This document shows, in pieces, positions 34,869 to 41,091 of a stretch of 41,091 nt of DNA (position 1 is its first letter; each line of letters starts with the position of its first letter). The stretch comes from Lachnospira multipara LB2003 (GTDB taxonomy: Bacteria; Bacillota; Clostridia; Lachnospirales; Lachnospiraceae): NCBI RefSeq assembly GCF_000702205.1, contig NZ_JNKW01000016.1, positions 1 to 41,091 on the forward strand, written 5' to 3'. The notes under the pieces are model-generated. The model had not been told where the DNA came from, searched no databases, and saw only the letters and a list, made by a program, of their open reading frames with translations. The position numbers were made by a program, and so were the translations under genes.

Positions 34869-37346
34869 TTATCTTATATCCTCATATTTGATTCCTGCCT
34901 TAGTTAGTGCACTATAATAAGTTATAAGCGGTATAAAGCTTTGGGCAAAATCCTTGGTAGAATTTCCCGCAACGCATACGGCATCCTCAAATACAGTTTT
35001 ACTTGATACTCCGGCACTTACCGACTCTGTAATTTTTTTCTTAAAAGTTTTAAATCCCGGATATAAATATTTTATATCACCTGTAAGTTCAAATGCAATA
35101 GCTAGAGACTCTAAAAGTAGTGTATTATTGCCATTTCTAGCTAAACTTGGCAATTCCTTATAATAAAACAAACCATTGTCTAATAAACAATTTTCAATTA
35201 AATCGTCTACTGCGCGAAGTATCATATCCTTAATATCGTCTCTTTTAAACACTCTATAATATCGCATAACACTGCCAATGGCTACAGAAATCATAAATCC
35301 AACTCTAATTAAGGTATTATCTGTATATGGAGCTAACCAATGGCCATATTGTTTTTCCCAAGTAAAGAAACTATCTAAAATCCAATCACACTTAGATAGC
35401 CACTTCTTATCATTTGTTTCAACATATAATGCAACCAATGCTCTAAGAGCCCATCCTGTTTCCCTTGCATTAGCTTCCCCAGGAATGGCATACATAGGTG
35501 TATCTAATAATTTAAGAATATTTTCTCCAATACCTAGGGCTGTAGTTAGACCTCTTTCATCCCCTGTAAAATGATAATAATCAATTAAACCTTCAACCCA
35601 TTCATGGGAACAAACCATTGTTCCATTTACAATATGTCCTGCTGTATGTTCCCACGTTCCACCAATTCTTAATGGATCATTACTATAATGGCACACATCC
35701 ACATCCATCCAATGACTAACATGATTAGTCATATAATCATAAAATCTTCTAGTTCCAGTTCTTGCAAATTGTAGGGCACAAGCATGAGGATAATCATACT
35801 CATTATTACTAAATACCAATCTACCATTTCCTCTGCCCTGCTTTGTATAGCCTTGATCCACCGAATCTCCCCAGTTTAACATACCGTAGTTTCTATCATG
35901 TGCATCACATCTATTAATCAAATTAATTTCCACGTCATCACTTAACTCTGTAGGAAAAACGTCCATAAAAGCCTCTGATTTTCTATAGACATCAGGGGAT
36001 AATACAGCTAAATCAGGCATTTGATAAATTAAGCTTATATTGTCAATCTCTGCAATACTTAAATTAGCATCATGGAAATGAAGAAGCATTCTTTGCTCCC
36101 TTGCCATACCAGGCTGCATAACTACATGCTCTATTCCACTAGGAACAAGCATAGCGCAAATTCCTCCATCATAAGCCTTAATGGCCTTTGGGTAGTTTTG
36201 CATTGCCTGATAAATAGTAACGCAAACTCCACCCTTGCTGTCTGTATAATCTGCAAAAAATGTACCATATAAAGTCTCTGCAAAATGCTCGTTGCCTTCC
36301 TTTAATAGCTTCTTAGAATCTGCGATAACATTAGTTGCAGAAGCATTTTTTCCAATATAAAAATCAGTCTTATAATTAGATGTGGCTGAAATTGTACGCA
36401 CATTACTTACAGGTGCCTTAGTTAAGAAAGCATCTAATTCATTAATTCCTCTAGTATGAAAAAGTGGACCATCTTGCTTACTATTATCTATGATTCCATC
36501 ACCACAACCTGTGGAATCCCCACCACTGCCTTCATGTAATAATTCATTTACATCAACTAACCTATTACTTATGACTGAATCAACTTCTGGCTTTAAGTAA
36601 AATTCAATACTCTCAATATCAAGTTCATCAAGACTAGTATTAATAATTCTATATGAAAAATCCATATATGACTTAGCACTAAAGACTGTAAGTCTAATTT
36701 GAAAATCAATTTTCTTGTCCTTACTTATATGGCTTCCGTCAGCTTCAAGAATAGTAGCTACATGTCCTTTTTCTACAATTTTCCAATTATGAATTTTAAA
36801 GTCATACTCTCTTTTTTCTTGTCCATTTTTTTCAATTAAATTAGGGCCAACAAAATTATCACAAGTGTAGCTTCTATTACCATCCTTTAGATATTTAAAC
36901 ACGCTAGAGCTATTATTACTAACCACAAATTCTAACGAAGAATTTTTTACCTTAATCTCATTATTGCTTGGATCTTCATAGATTTCTATCTTATCAAAGC
37001 TTAAATCTATAGCCTGCTTCTTCTTAATACCTTCTATAGTTTTCATTGCCTTAGGACTTAAATTTAAAGTTTTAAGGTCACTAGCTGTTTCATCTCCTGT
37101 AAGGAATGTAGCAACCCCTGCCTTATTCCCAGGTAAATTCACCAAAAATCTCACATAAACAAATCTTATACTTCCATCATCATAGTTAGAAGTTACCTTG
37201 ATCTGACTTGGCAAAACTTCTCCATTTTGCACCATAATAAAGTCATCAGTATTAAAATATCTTCCCTTCTTAAATGGAATACCCACCCCAACGCATTCAT
37301 TTTTTCTATCATATCTGTAGAGTTTCTCAAAAAATACGTTTATCAT
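34869..37346 (-). CDS. PcRGLX/YetA-like rhamnogalacturonan lyase family protein
   Basis: This 825-residue protein resembles B. subtilis YetA (about 857 aa) and the exo-rhamnogalacturonan lyase PcRGLX (PL26). An N-terminal beta-sandwich (GVGIPFKKG at about 20, QIKVTSNYDDGSIRFVYVRF) leads to a central (alpha/alpha)6 barrel. The barrel carries HYSNDPLRIGGTWEHTAGHIV, ANARETGWALRALVALY and YGHWLAPYTDNT; a C-terminal beta domain follows. The family cleaves rhamnogalacturonan from non-reducing ends. No signal peptide is visible, so it would act on imported fragments. Two starts are possible: the ATG at 37346 (AAAGGGA upstream; chosen) or 37403 (19 residues longer, AGGG upstream). Catalysis by this member is inferred. 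Confidence 0.87.
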   Translation of the reverse strand: MINVFFEKLYRYDRKNECVGVGIPFKKGRYFNTDDFIMVQNGEVLPSQIKVTSNYDDGSIRFVYVRFLVNLPGNKAGVATFLTGDETASDLKTLNLSPKAMKTIEGIKKKQAIDLSFDKIEIYEDPSNNEIKVKNSSLEFVVSNNSSSVFKYLKDGNRSYTCDNFVGPNLIEKNGQEKREYDFKIHNWKIVEKGHVATILEADGSHISKDKKIDFQIRLTVFSAKSYMDFSYRIINTSLDELDIESIEFYLKPEVDSVISNRLVDVNELLHEGSGGDSTGCGDGIIDNSKQDGPLFHTRGINELDAFLTKAPVSNVRTISATSNYKTDFYIGKNASATNVIADSKKLLKEGNEHFAETLYGTFFADYTDSKGGVCVTIYQAMQNYPKAIKAYDGGICAMLVPSGIEHVVMQPGMAREQRMLLHFHDANLSIAEIDNISLIYQMPDLAVLSPDVYRKSEAFMDVFPTELSDDVEINLINRCDAHDRNYGMLNWGDSVDQGYTKQGRGNGRLVFSNNEYDYPHACALQFARTGTRRFYDYMTNHVSHWMDVDVCHYSNDPLRIGGTWEHTAGHIVNGTMVCSHEWVEGLIDYYHFTGDERGLTTALGIGENILKLLDTPMYAIPGEANARETGWALRALVALYVETNDKKWLSKCDWILDSFFTWEKQYGHWLAPYTDNTLIRVGFMISVAIGSVMRYYRVFKRDDIKDMILRAVDDLIENCLLDNGLFYYKELPSLARNGNNTLLLESLAIAFELTGDIKYLYPGFKTFKKKITESVSAGVSSKTVFEDAVCVAGNSTKDFAQSFIPLITYYSALTKAGIKYEDIR

Positions 37347-37403
37347 ACACTTTTCCCTTTCTAATAAGTCAATTTTTGAAAATAATTTATCTTTATTATA
37401 CAT

Positions 37404-37590
37404 GTAAATTACCCTTATAATCTACTAAATTTACATATATTTTGCTGTGGTTTTTTCGCTTACTATAGTCCTTTTTACAGTTTCTTTTTTCTTATAGTCA
37501 CAAAAACATTTTTCCCGTCCTTTTAATTAAATTATAATTTTGCTAAAATGTATTGGATGTGTTACGCAATATTAAAAGGGAGGTCTAATC
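37404..37590. promoter_or_regulatory. Divergent regulatory region between the YetA-like gene and nrdG
   Basis: On the plus strand an extended -10 (TGCTAAAAT, -10 at 37544-37549) precedes nrdG, without a clear -35. TATAGTC occurs twice, at 37464-37470 and 37493-37499, 29 bp apart, in ACTATAGTCC and CTTATAGTCA. The spacing is close to, but not equal to, the roughly 31-32 bp typical of paired NrdR boxes, and the match to the NrdR consensus is poor. An inverted repeat GTAAATT/AATTTAC lies at the alternative start of the YetA-like gene (about 37402-37432). Confidence 0.35.
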
Positions 37591-38115
37591 ATGAATTATG
37601 CAACAATAAAATACAACGATATTGCCAATGGTCCTGGTGTTCGTACTTCACTTTTCGTAAGCGGATGCACCCACCACTGTGAAGGTTGCTTTAATGAAGT
37701 AGCTTGGGATTTTAACTACGGTAATGAATTTACCCCTGAAGTTATGAATGAGATTCTTGACTCTTTAAAGCCTGTATATGTAGAAGGCATTACCCTGCTT
37801 GGTGGTGAACCATTTGAGTTAGTTAATCAAAGAGGACTTCTTCCTCTTTTAAGACTTATAAAAGAACAATATCCAAATAAGTCAATTTGGTGTTTTTCAG
37901 GATATCTATTTGATAAACAAATCCTAGGAGAAATGCTACCAAAATACCCAGAAACTAAGGAAATGTTAAGTTATATTGATGTTTTAGTTGATGGTAAATT
38001 TGTTCTTTCTTTAAAGGATTTAATGCTAAAATATCGCGGCTCTTCAAACCAGCGCATTATAGATGTTCGTAAAAGTCTAGCAACTAATAAAGTTATTTTA
38101 TGGGAGGATCAATAA
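37591..38115 (+). CDS. nrdG: Anaerobic ribonucleoside-triphosphate reductase activating protein
   Basis: NrdG (174 aa) is a radical SAM enzyme that generates the glycyl radical on the class III ribonucleotide reductase NrdD. The cluster motif is Cys26-x3-Cys30-x2-Cys33 (CTHHCEGC), and GGEP follows at about 72-75. Length and motifs fit NrdG better than pyruvate formate-lyase activase, which is longer. GGGAGG lies 8 nt before the ATG. nrdD is not in the window, so the partner is encoded elsewhere. dut follows with no gap, so both genes serve deoxynucleotide supply. Confidence 0.92.
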   Translation: MNYATIKYNDIANGPGVRTSLFVSGCTHHCEGCFNEVAWDFNYGNEFTPEVMNEILDSLKPVYVEGITLLGGEPFELVNQRGLLPLLRLIKEQYPNKSIWCFSGYLFDKQILGEMLPKYPETKEMLSYIDVLVDGKFVLSLKDLMLKYRGSSNQRIIDVRKSLATNKVILWEDQ

Positions 38116-38580
38116 ATGCAATTTGCAGCCAATATAACAACTACTAATATTAGCATTAAGAAATTAAGCCCTAATGCTACAATTCCAACATATGGATCAG
38201 AATTTGCAGCAGGTGCTGACCTTTACTCAGCTGAAGAGGCTGATATTACAATTAATCCAGGTGAGACATGTTTTATCCATACAGGTATTGCAATGGAAAT
38301 CCCTGTAGGTTTAGTTGGTCTTATTTATGCAAGAAGTGGTATGGCTTGTAAGAAGGGCCTTGCACCAGCTAACAAAGTCGGTGTTATAGATTCTGACTAC
38401 CGTGGAGAAATTATGGTTGCTCTTCACAACCACTCAAATAATGCAGTTACAGTTGAAAAAGGTGATAGAGTAGCTCAAATCGTTATGACACCTTATGTTA
38501 CAGGTTCATTTACAGAAGTAGATGAAATCTCAGACACAGTACGTGGCGAGGGCGGATTTGGTTCTACAGGAACTAAATAG
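38116..38580 (+). CDS. dut: dUTP diphosphatase (trimeric)
   Basis: Dut (154 aa) hydrolyses dUTP to dUMP and diphosphate, limiting uracil in DNA and feeding dTMP synthesis. All five motifs of trimeric dUTPase are seen: AGADLYS, ARSGMA, GVIDSDYRGE, GDRVAQIV and the C-terminal RGEGGFGSTG. The ATG directly follows the nrdG stop, and its ribosome binding site (GGGAGG) lies inside the end of nrdG, so translation is coupled. Confidence 0.96.
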   Translation: MQFAANITTTNISIKKLSPNATIPTYGSEFAAGADLYSAEEADITINPGETCFIHTGIAMEIPVGLVGLIYARSGMACKKGLAPANKVGVIDSDYRGEIMVALHNHSNNAVTVEKGDRVAQIVMTPYVTGSFTEVDEISDTVRGEGGFGSTGTK

Positions 38581-38623
38581 TCCAATAAGATTAAAAATTT
38601 AATAGAATTTAGTTTATATTTAT

Positions 38624-38631
38624 GCTATAAT
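38624..38631 (+). promoter_or_regulatory. Extended -10 promoter upstream of mgtC
   Basis: GC-TATAAT with an upstream TG (TGCTATAAT, 38623-38631) is an extended -10. No convincing -35 lies 16-18 bp upstream. The predicted start near 38638 precedes the hairpin at 38652-38691. Confidence 0.5.
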
Positions 38632-38651
38632 AAATTCATAAAAACTATTAT

Positions 38652-38691
38652 AATAAGTGAATAAGTTTATGACTCATTCACTTATTTTTTT
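38652..38691 (+). terminator. Intrinsic terminator between dut and mgtC
   Basis: AATAAGTGAAT-A-AGT pairs with ACT-C-ATTCACTTATT (14 bp, one mismatch, TTATG loop), followed by a seven-T run. It ends only 18 bp before the mgtC start and downstream of the likely mgtC promoter, so it could act as an mgtC attenuator as well as the nrdG-dut terminator. Confidence 0.85.
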
Positions 38692-38709
38692 ATAATGGAG
38701 CGTGATTTT

Positions 38710-39399
38710 ATGTTAGAAAATATAAAGCAATTATCAGATTTAAACCTACTATCCATTAGCTTTAGAATTCTACTTGCTATGATTACATCTGGTTTAATTG
38801 GTATGGAACGAGAAAGAAAGCAACGACCTGCTGGCTTTAGAACCTACGTAGTTGTTTGTCTTGGAGCAACCCTTACTTGTATAACTAATCTCTATATGAG
38901 CAAACTTTATCCTGGAGTTGACCCATCTCGTATACCAGCCCAAGTAGTAAGTGGCATAGGTTTTCTTGGTGCAGGTACCATAATTGTTACTAAAAACAGC
39001 CGAATTAAGGGCCTTACAACGGCAGCTGGTCTTTGGTGCTGTGCAACCATTGGCATTGCCATAGGTTCTGGTTTCTACACTGGCGCAATCATATGCTCCA
39101 TTGCTGTAATAATAATTATGCGTTTCTTAACCTTTGTAGATAAGAGTTATTTTAAATACAACAAATATGTATATATCTATGTAGAATGCGACCATAAGAT
39201 TTTTATGCGCTCTCTTATAGACTATGCAAATAAGAAAAATTACTCTCTTTACGACATTGACCATATTCAACAAAATGGTGATAGTTTTTGCTCCATGGTC
39301 TTTAGTCTAAAGGTAACTGACCCTTTAAACAAATCAACGGTAGTTGAAGAAATTAGACAACTTGATGGCTGCCTAATTATTGAAGAATTAGGACATTGA
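38710..39399 (+). CDS. MgtC/SapB family membrane protein
   Basis: This 229-residue membrane protein has the MgtC N-terminal domain: LISFRILLAMITSGLIGMERERKQRPAGFRTYVVVCLGATL, then GIGFLGAGTII and GLTTAAGLWCCATIGIAIGSGFY, forming four to five transmembrane helices. A cytosolic ACT-like C-terminal domain (about 150-229) follows. In Salmonella, MgtC modulates the F-type ATP synthase under low magnesium; in commensals the role is not established. The longest frame adds five codons overlapping the ribosome binding site; GGAG 9 nt before the ATG at 38710 supports MLENIKQL. Confidence 0.92.
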   Translation: MLENIKQLSDLNLLSISFRILLAMITSGLIGMERERKQRPAGFRTYVVVCLGATLTCITNLYMSKLYPGVDPSRIPAQVVSGIGFLGAGTIIVTKNSRIKGLTTAAGLWCCATIGIAIGSGFYTGAIICSIAVIIIMRFLTFVDKSYFKYNKYVYIYVECDHKIFMRSLIDYANKKNYSLYDIDHIQQNGDSFCSMVFSLKVTDPLNKSTVVEEIRQLDGCLIIEELGH

Positions 39400-39408
39400 T
39401 ATATACAA

Positions 39409-39453
39409 AAAAGGATTTACTTTGTCACCCTAATAAACAAAGCAAATCCTTTT
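39409..39453. terminator. Bidirectional terminator between mgtC and the trigger-factor-like gene
   Basis: AAAAGGATTT and CTTTGT pair with ACAAAG and AAATCCTTTT (16 bp, one mismatch, 11-nt loop), with T or A runs on both sides. It serves convergent transcripts. Confidence 0.85.
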
Positions 39454-39503
39454 ATTTCATTTCATTTTATTCTATTTTGCACTTAAGATTTTTCTTAAGC
39501 TTA

Positions 39504-39534
39504 ATCTTACTTATATTCTATCTTACTTATATTC
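39504..39534 (-). repeat. 16-bp tandem duplication spanning the trigger-factor-like stop codon
   Basis: On the plus strand ATCTTACTTATATTC occurs at 39504-39518 and again at 39520-39534 (period 16). On the minus strand each copy carries GAATATAAGTAA, so the last codons and the stop of the gene are duplicated in the 3' untranslated region. A small hairpin (CTTAAGA/TCTTAAG, 39482-39499) follows. Confidence 0.8.
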
Positions 39535-40578
39535 CACCTTAGCATTATCAAGAACTAACTGCTGTGCCTCATCTACAAGCATGCCAATACAAATTGTATT
39601 CTTGCCGTACTTATCTTCCATAAGTGAACCCTTAGAGAAACCATTAGCTGAAGCGAAATCATCAAGATCACCTTTATATCTATATTCAGTCATCTTTAAA
39701 TTTTCACTTTCAATAATAGCTTCAAGAATTAATCTCTGCTCGCATGACTTACGAACATATTCGTCAAATGTCATATTAAAATTAGTTTGGCAATATTCAT
39801 CATTTGACTTTCCCATAAGTGTTGCATAGAAGTTAATACTTGTATTAAACTGTTCTGTCTTCTCATCATATAAAGACTGAGGAATATCTGAAACACTACA
39901 AATCTCTGTTAATTTTGTAAGCACTGCTTCTTTCTTAGCATCATCAACCTTTTCGTTAACATCATTTGTTACTTCTTCTTTAATATGTTCTCTATACTGC
40001 TGCACTGTATCGTAGCCATAATACTGCTTTACATAAGCATCTGTTACCATTGGAACCTGTGCCTGTGCAACTTCTGTCATTGTAACTTCAAATACAACGT
40101 TAGCTCCTGCATATGTTGTATTAGGATAACTCTCTGGTAAAGTAATAATCTTAATATTAGTATCTCCAGGTTTCATATCGTAGAGCATTTCTTCAACACC
40201 ATCAATTTTTAATGGGAATGAATCAACTCCAAGTATAAGTGTCTGTCCATTAGCACTTAAGTCAGCTATTGTTAATCCAGCATATGTTGCATTAACATTA
40301 AATAAAATCTTGTCTGTCTTTACAGCTCCTCTATCCACATCAGAATAAGTTGTGTTATCCTGCTGATCTTCCTTAATTGCATCTTCAATGCACTGATTTT
40401 CAATAGATGTCTTATCTATCTCAACATCAATATTCTTATAATCTCCAAGTGTTACATAATCACTTGCCTTATACCCCATATCTACATCAATCTTCTTATT
40501 ACAAGCTGTAATAGTTGTAGTAAGAGTAACTGCCATTAATGCAGCTGCAATACATTTAGTTAATATATTCTTTTTCAT
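39523..40578 (-). CDS. Trigger-factor-like FKBP lipoprotein (putative extracytoplasmic foldase)
   Basis: This 351-residue predicted lipoprotein has a signal peptide with lipobox ITAC (lipidation at Cys26). Residues about 80-165 look like an FKBP-type peptidyl-prolyl isomerase domain (RGAVKTDKILFNVNATYAG, LILGVDSFPLKIDGVEEML, MKPGDTNIKIITLPESY, YAGANVVFEVTMTEV). From about 175 to the end the chain is helical and resembles the trigger factor C-terminal domain (VTDAYVKQYYGYDTVQQYRE). The ribosome-binding N domain is missing, as expected for a protein outside the membrane. It probably helps fold exported proteins. AAAGGGTT precedes the ATG. Some aromatic FKBP active-site residues seem absent, so isomerase activity is uncertain. 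Confidence 0.87.
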   Translation of the reverse strand: MKKNILTKCIAAALMAVTLTTTITACNKKIDVDMGYKASDYVTLGDYKNIDVEIDKTSIENQCIEDAIKEDQQDNTTYSDVDRGAVKTDKILFNVNATYAGLTIADLSANGQTLILGVDSFPLKIDGVEEMLYDMKPGDTNIKIITLPESYPNTTYAGANVVFEVTMTEVAQAQVPMVTDAYVKQYYGYDTVQQYREHIKEEVTNDVNEKVDDAKKEAVLTKLTEICSVSDIPQSLYDEKTEQFNTSINFYATLMGKSNDEYCQTNFNMTFDEYVRKSCEQRLILEAIIESENLKMTEYRYKGDLDDFASANGFSKGSLMEDKYGKNTICIGMLVDEAQQLVLDNAKVEYK

Positions 40579-40697
40579 AACCCTTTATCCTCTTCCTTAA
40601 TTTTGCTAACTACTAGATTGCGCTTAACTATTGTAATCCCATACGCTCTTTAAAACTAGCTCTAAGCTAAAGAATATAGAAGTTAGCATCGGTTACT

Positions 40698-40725
40698 AAT
40701 ATACCATAATTTACAATTTATTCAA
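40698..40725 (-). promoter_or_regulatory. Probable promoter of the trigger-factor-like gene
   Basis: On the minus strand, TTGAAT (40720-40725), a 16-bp spacer and TATATT (40698-40703) with an upstream TG fit a sigma-A promoter. The leader is about 110 nt. The group II intron 3' end lies 44 bp upstream of the -35. Confidence 0.55.
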
Positions 40726-40768
40726 AGTTTATCCAAGTAAAATTTATATTTTTCACATATTTATCACA

Positions 40769-41091
40769 ATCGGGTAGGAGGTAGATAATTATTTTATCTA
40801 CCGACCTCCCACAGCACCGTACGTACGGTTCCGTATACGGCGCTTCTCTAGTTTTCACATATTTTCAAATAAAACTCTGTGAATGTTGGGTATCCTAGTT
40901 CACGGAGTTTCTTGTTGTTAAACGCAGTCTGTAATACAAAATAACTACCGCAATACCAGTTGCCATTTCGCATGTTTGCGCATATCCACGCTTTTCCTTC
41001 TTCCACGCCTAACTTTTTGAGTTCCTTGAATTTTGTTTTAGCCTTCTTCCATTGTTTCCAGTAGATTGTCCTTATCTTATGCCTTAACCAT
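40769..41091 (-). mobile_element. Group II intron, 3' part (domains V and VI plus maturase end), IIC-like
   Basis: On the minus strand, domain V is at 40844-40813: AGCGCCGTA pairs with TACGGTGCT, with a GAAC-loop upper stem and a CG-containing bulge. This closely parallels my recollection of Oceanobacillus IIC domain V. Domain VI follows, with a 9-bp stem (GGTAGATAA/TTATCTACC) and a lower stem leaving A40775 bulged 7 nt from the end, the usual branch-point place. The 3' end is ...CCCGAT at 40769 (AY end). The 5' part lies beyond the window. The class assignment is from memory. Confidence 0.85.
40848..41090 (-). CDS. Group II intron reverse transcriptase/maturase, C-terminal end (partial)
   Basis: Eighty in-frame residues are present, running off the right edge. 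The minus-strand frame reads IRTIYWKQWKKAKTKFKELKKLGV, then AWICANMRNGNWYC, and ends ELGYPTFTEFYLKICEN before TAG (40850-40848). This is the end of the maturase X domain of bacterial intron-encoded proteins (compare the common IYWKQWK and the NxRxGxW pattern). No DNA-binding or HNH endonuclease domain follows, as expected for the IIC class. The stop lies 3 nt before domain V. It has no start within the window. Confidence 0.88.
   Translation of the reverse strand, partial: WLRHKIRTIYWKQWKKAKTKFKELKKLGVEEGKAWICANMRNGNWYCGSYFVLQTAFNNKKLRELGYPTFTEFYLKICEN

Noticed and set aside
37591-38115. Pyruvate formate-lyase activating enzyme instead of NrdG
   Set aside because: The chain is 174 residues, matching NrdG, and it is coupled to dut; PflA is longer (about 250 residues) and usually beside pflB.
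1-41091. Circular element joined through one intron
   Set aside because: The strand and order of the two intron stubs would allow it, but the content is chromosomal housekeeping (pheST, glyS, era, rnpB), so two copies of a repeated intron at contig ends are more likely.
1-41091. CRISPR array, prophage, transposase or antiphage system
   Set aside because: No regularly spaced repeats, no phage structural or integrase genes and no transposase are visible; the only mobile sequence is the two intron fragments and the short repeats.

Overview
The window looks like a chromosomal segment of a low-GC Clostridia bacterium, most likely of the family Lachnospiraceae; the genus cannot be assigned from the sequence alone. 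The case rests on strongly AT-biased codon use, Gram-positive ribosome binding sites, a class A RNase P RNA, an alpha2-type glycyl-tRNA synthetase, a HemZ-type radical SAM protein, and a pair of large proteins resembling families I recall as restricted to this group (DUF5716/DUF5717). Nearly all of it is housekeeping or conserved lineage-specific sequence. No prophage, CRISPR array, tRNA or complete insertion sequence is visible.

Layout. Positions 1-93 are the 5' end of a group II intron (minus strand) sitting directly behind the efp terminator. Positions 154-3632 (minus) hold nrdR, a YqeG-type HAD phosphatase, an aroE-aroK fusion, aroQ and efp. Positions 3897-6579 (plus) hold a lactonase-like beta-propeller gene and pyrBI. 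Positions 6624-12338 (minus) hold pheS, pheT, queA, a PilZ gene and rnpB, separated by palindromic intergenic elements, including two near-identical 75-bp repeats placed immediately after stop codons. Positions 12459-24994 (minus) hold glyS, recO, a zinc-ribbon membrane protein, rarA and a tight four-gene cassette of unknown function. Positions 25117-29098 (minus) hold an M16C peptidase and era. Positions 29340-33878 (minus) hold relA/spoT, a metallo-beta-lactamase fold hydrolase and hemZ. Positions 33994-37346 (minus) hold a PcRGLX/YetA-like rhamnogalacturonan lyase family protein and a TIM-barrel isomerase. Positions 37591-39399 (plus) hold nrdG, dut and mgtC. A trigger-factor-like lipoprotein follows (minus), and the window ends in the 3' end of another group II intron (minus).

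Most interesting content. The cassette at 12459-19742 encodes a degenerate Hsp70-like protein with a recognisable substrate-binding beta-domain, a 1185-residue beta-sandwich plus helical-repeat protein, a small TPR protein, and a two-helix membrane coiled-coil protein. By inference it is an undescribed membrane-associated chaperone or scaffold complex. The paired intron fragments at the two ends match subgroup IIC features (insertion behind a terminator, domain V form), and probably explain why the assembled sequence stops where it does. The structured intergenic elements around pheST, queA and rnpB are further unexplained signals.

How the genes work together. Translation is strongly represented (efp, pheST, glyS, queA, era, rnpB). 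Nucleotide supply is covered by pyrBI, nrdG, dut and the repressor nrdR, shikimate synthesis by aroEK and aroQ, and stress signalling by the RelA/SpoT protein. Start codons were moved inward from the longest open frame wherever a good ribosome binding site supported it.
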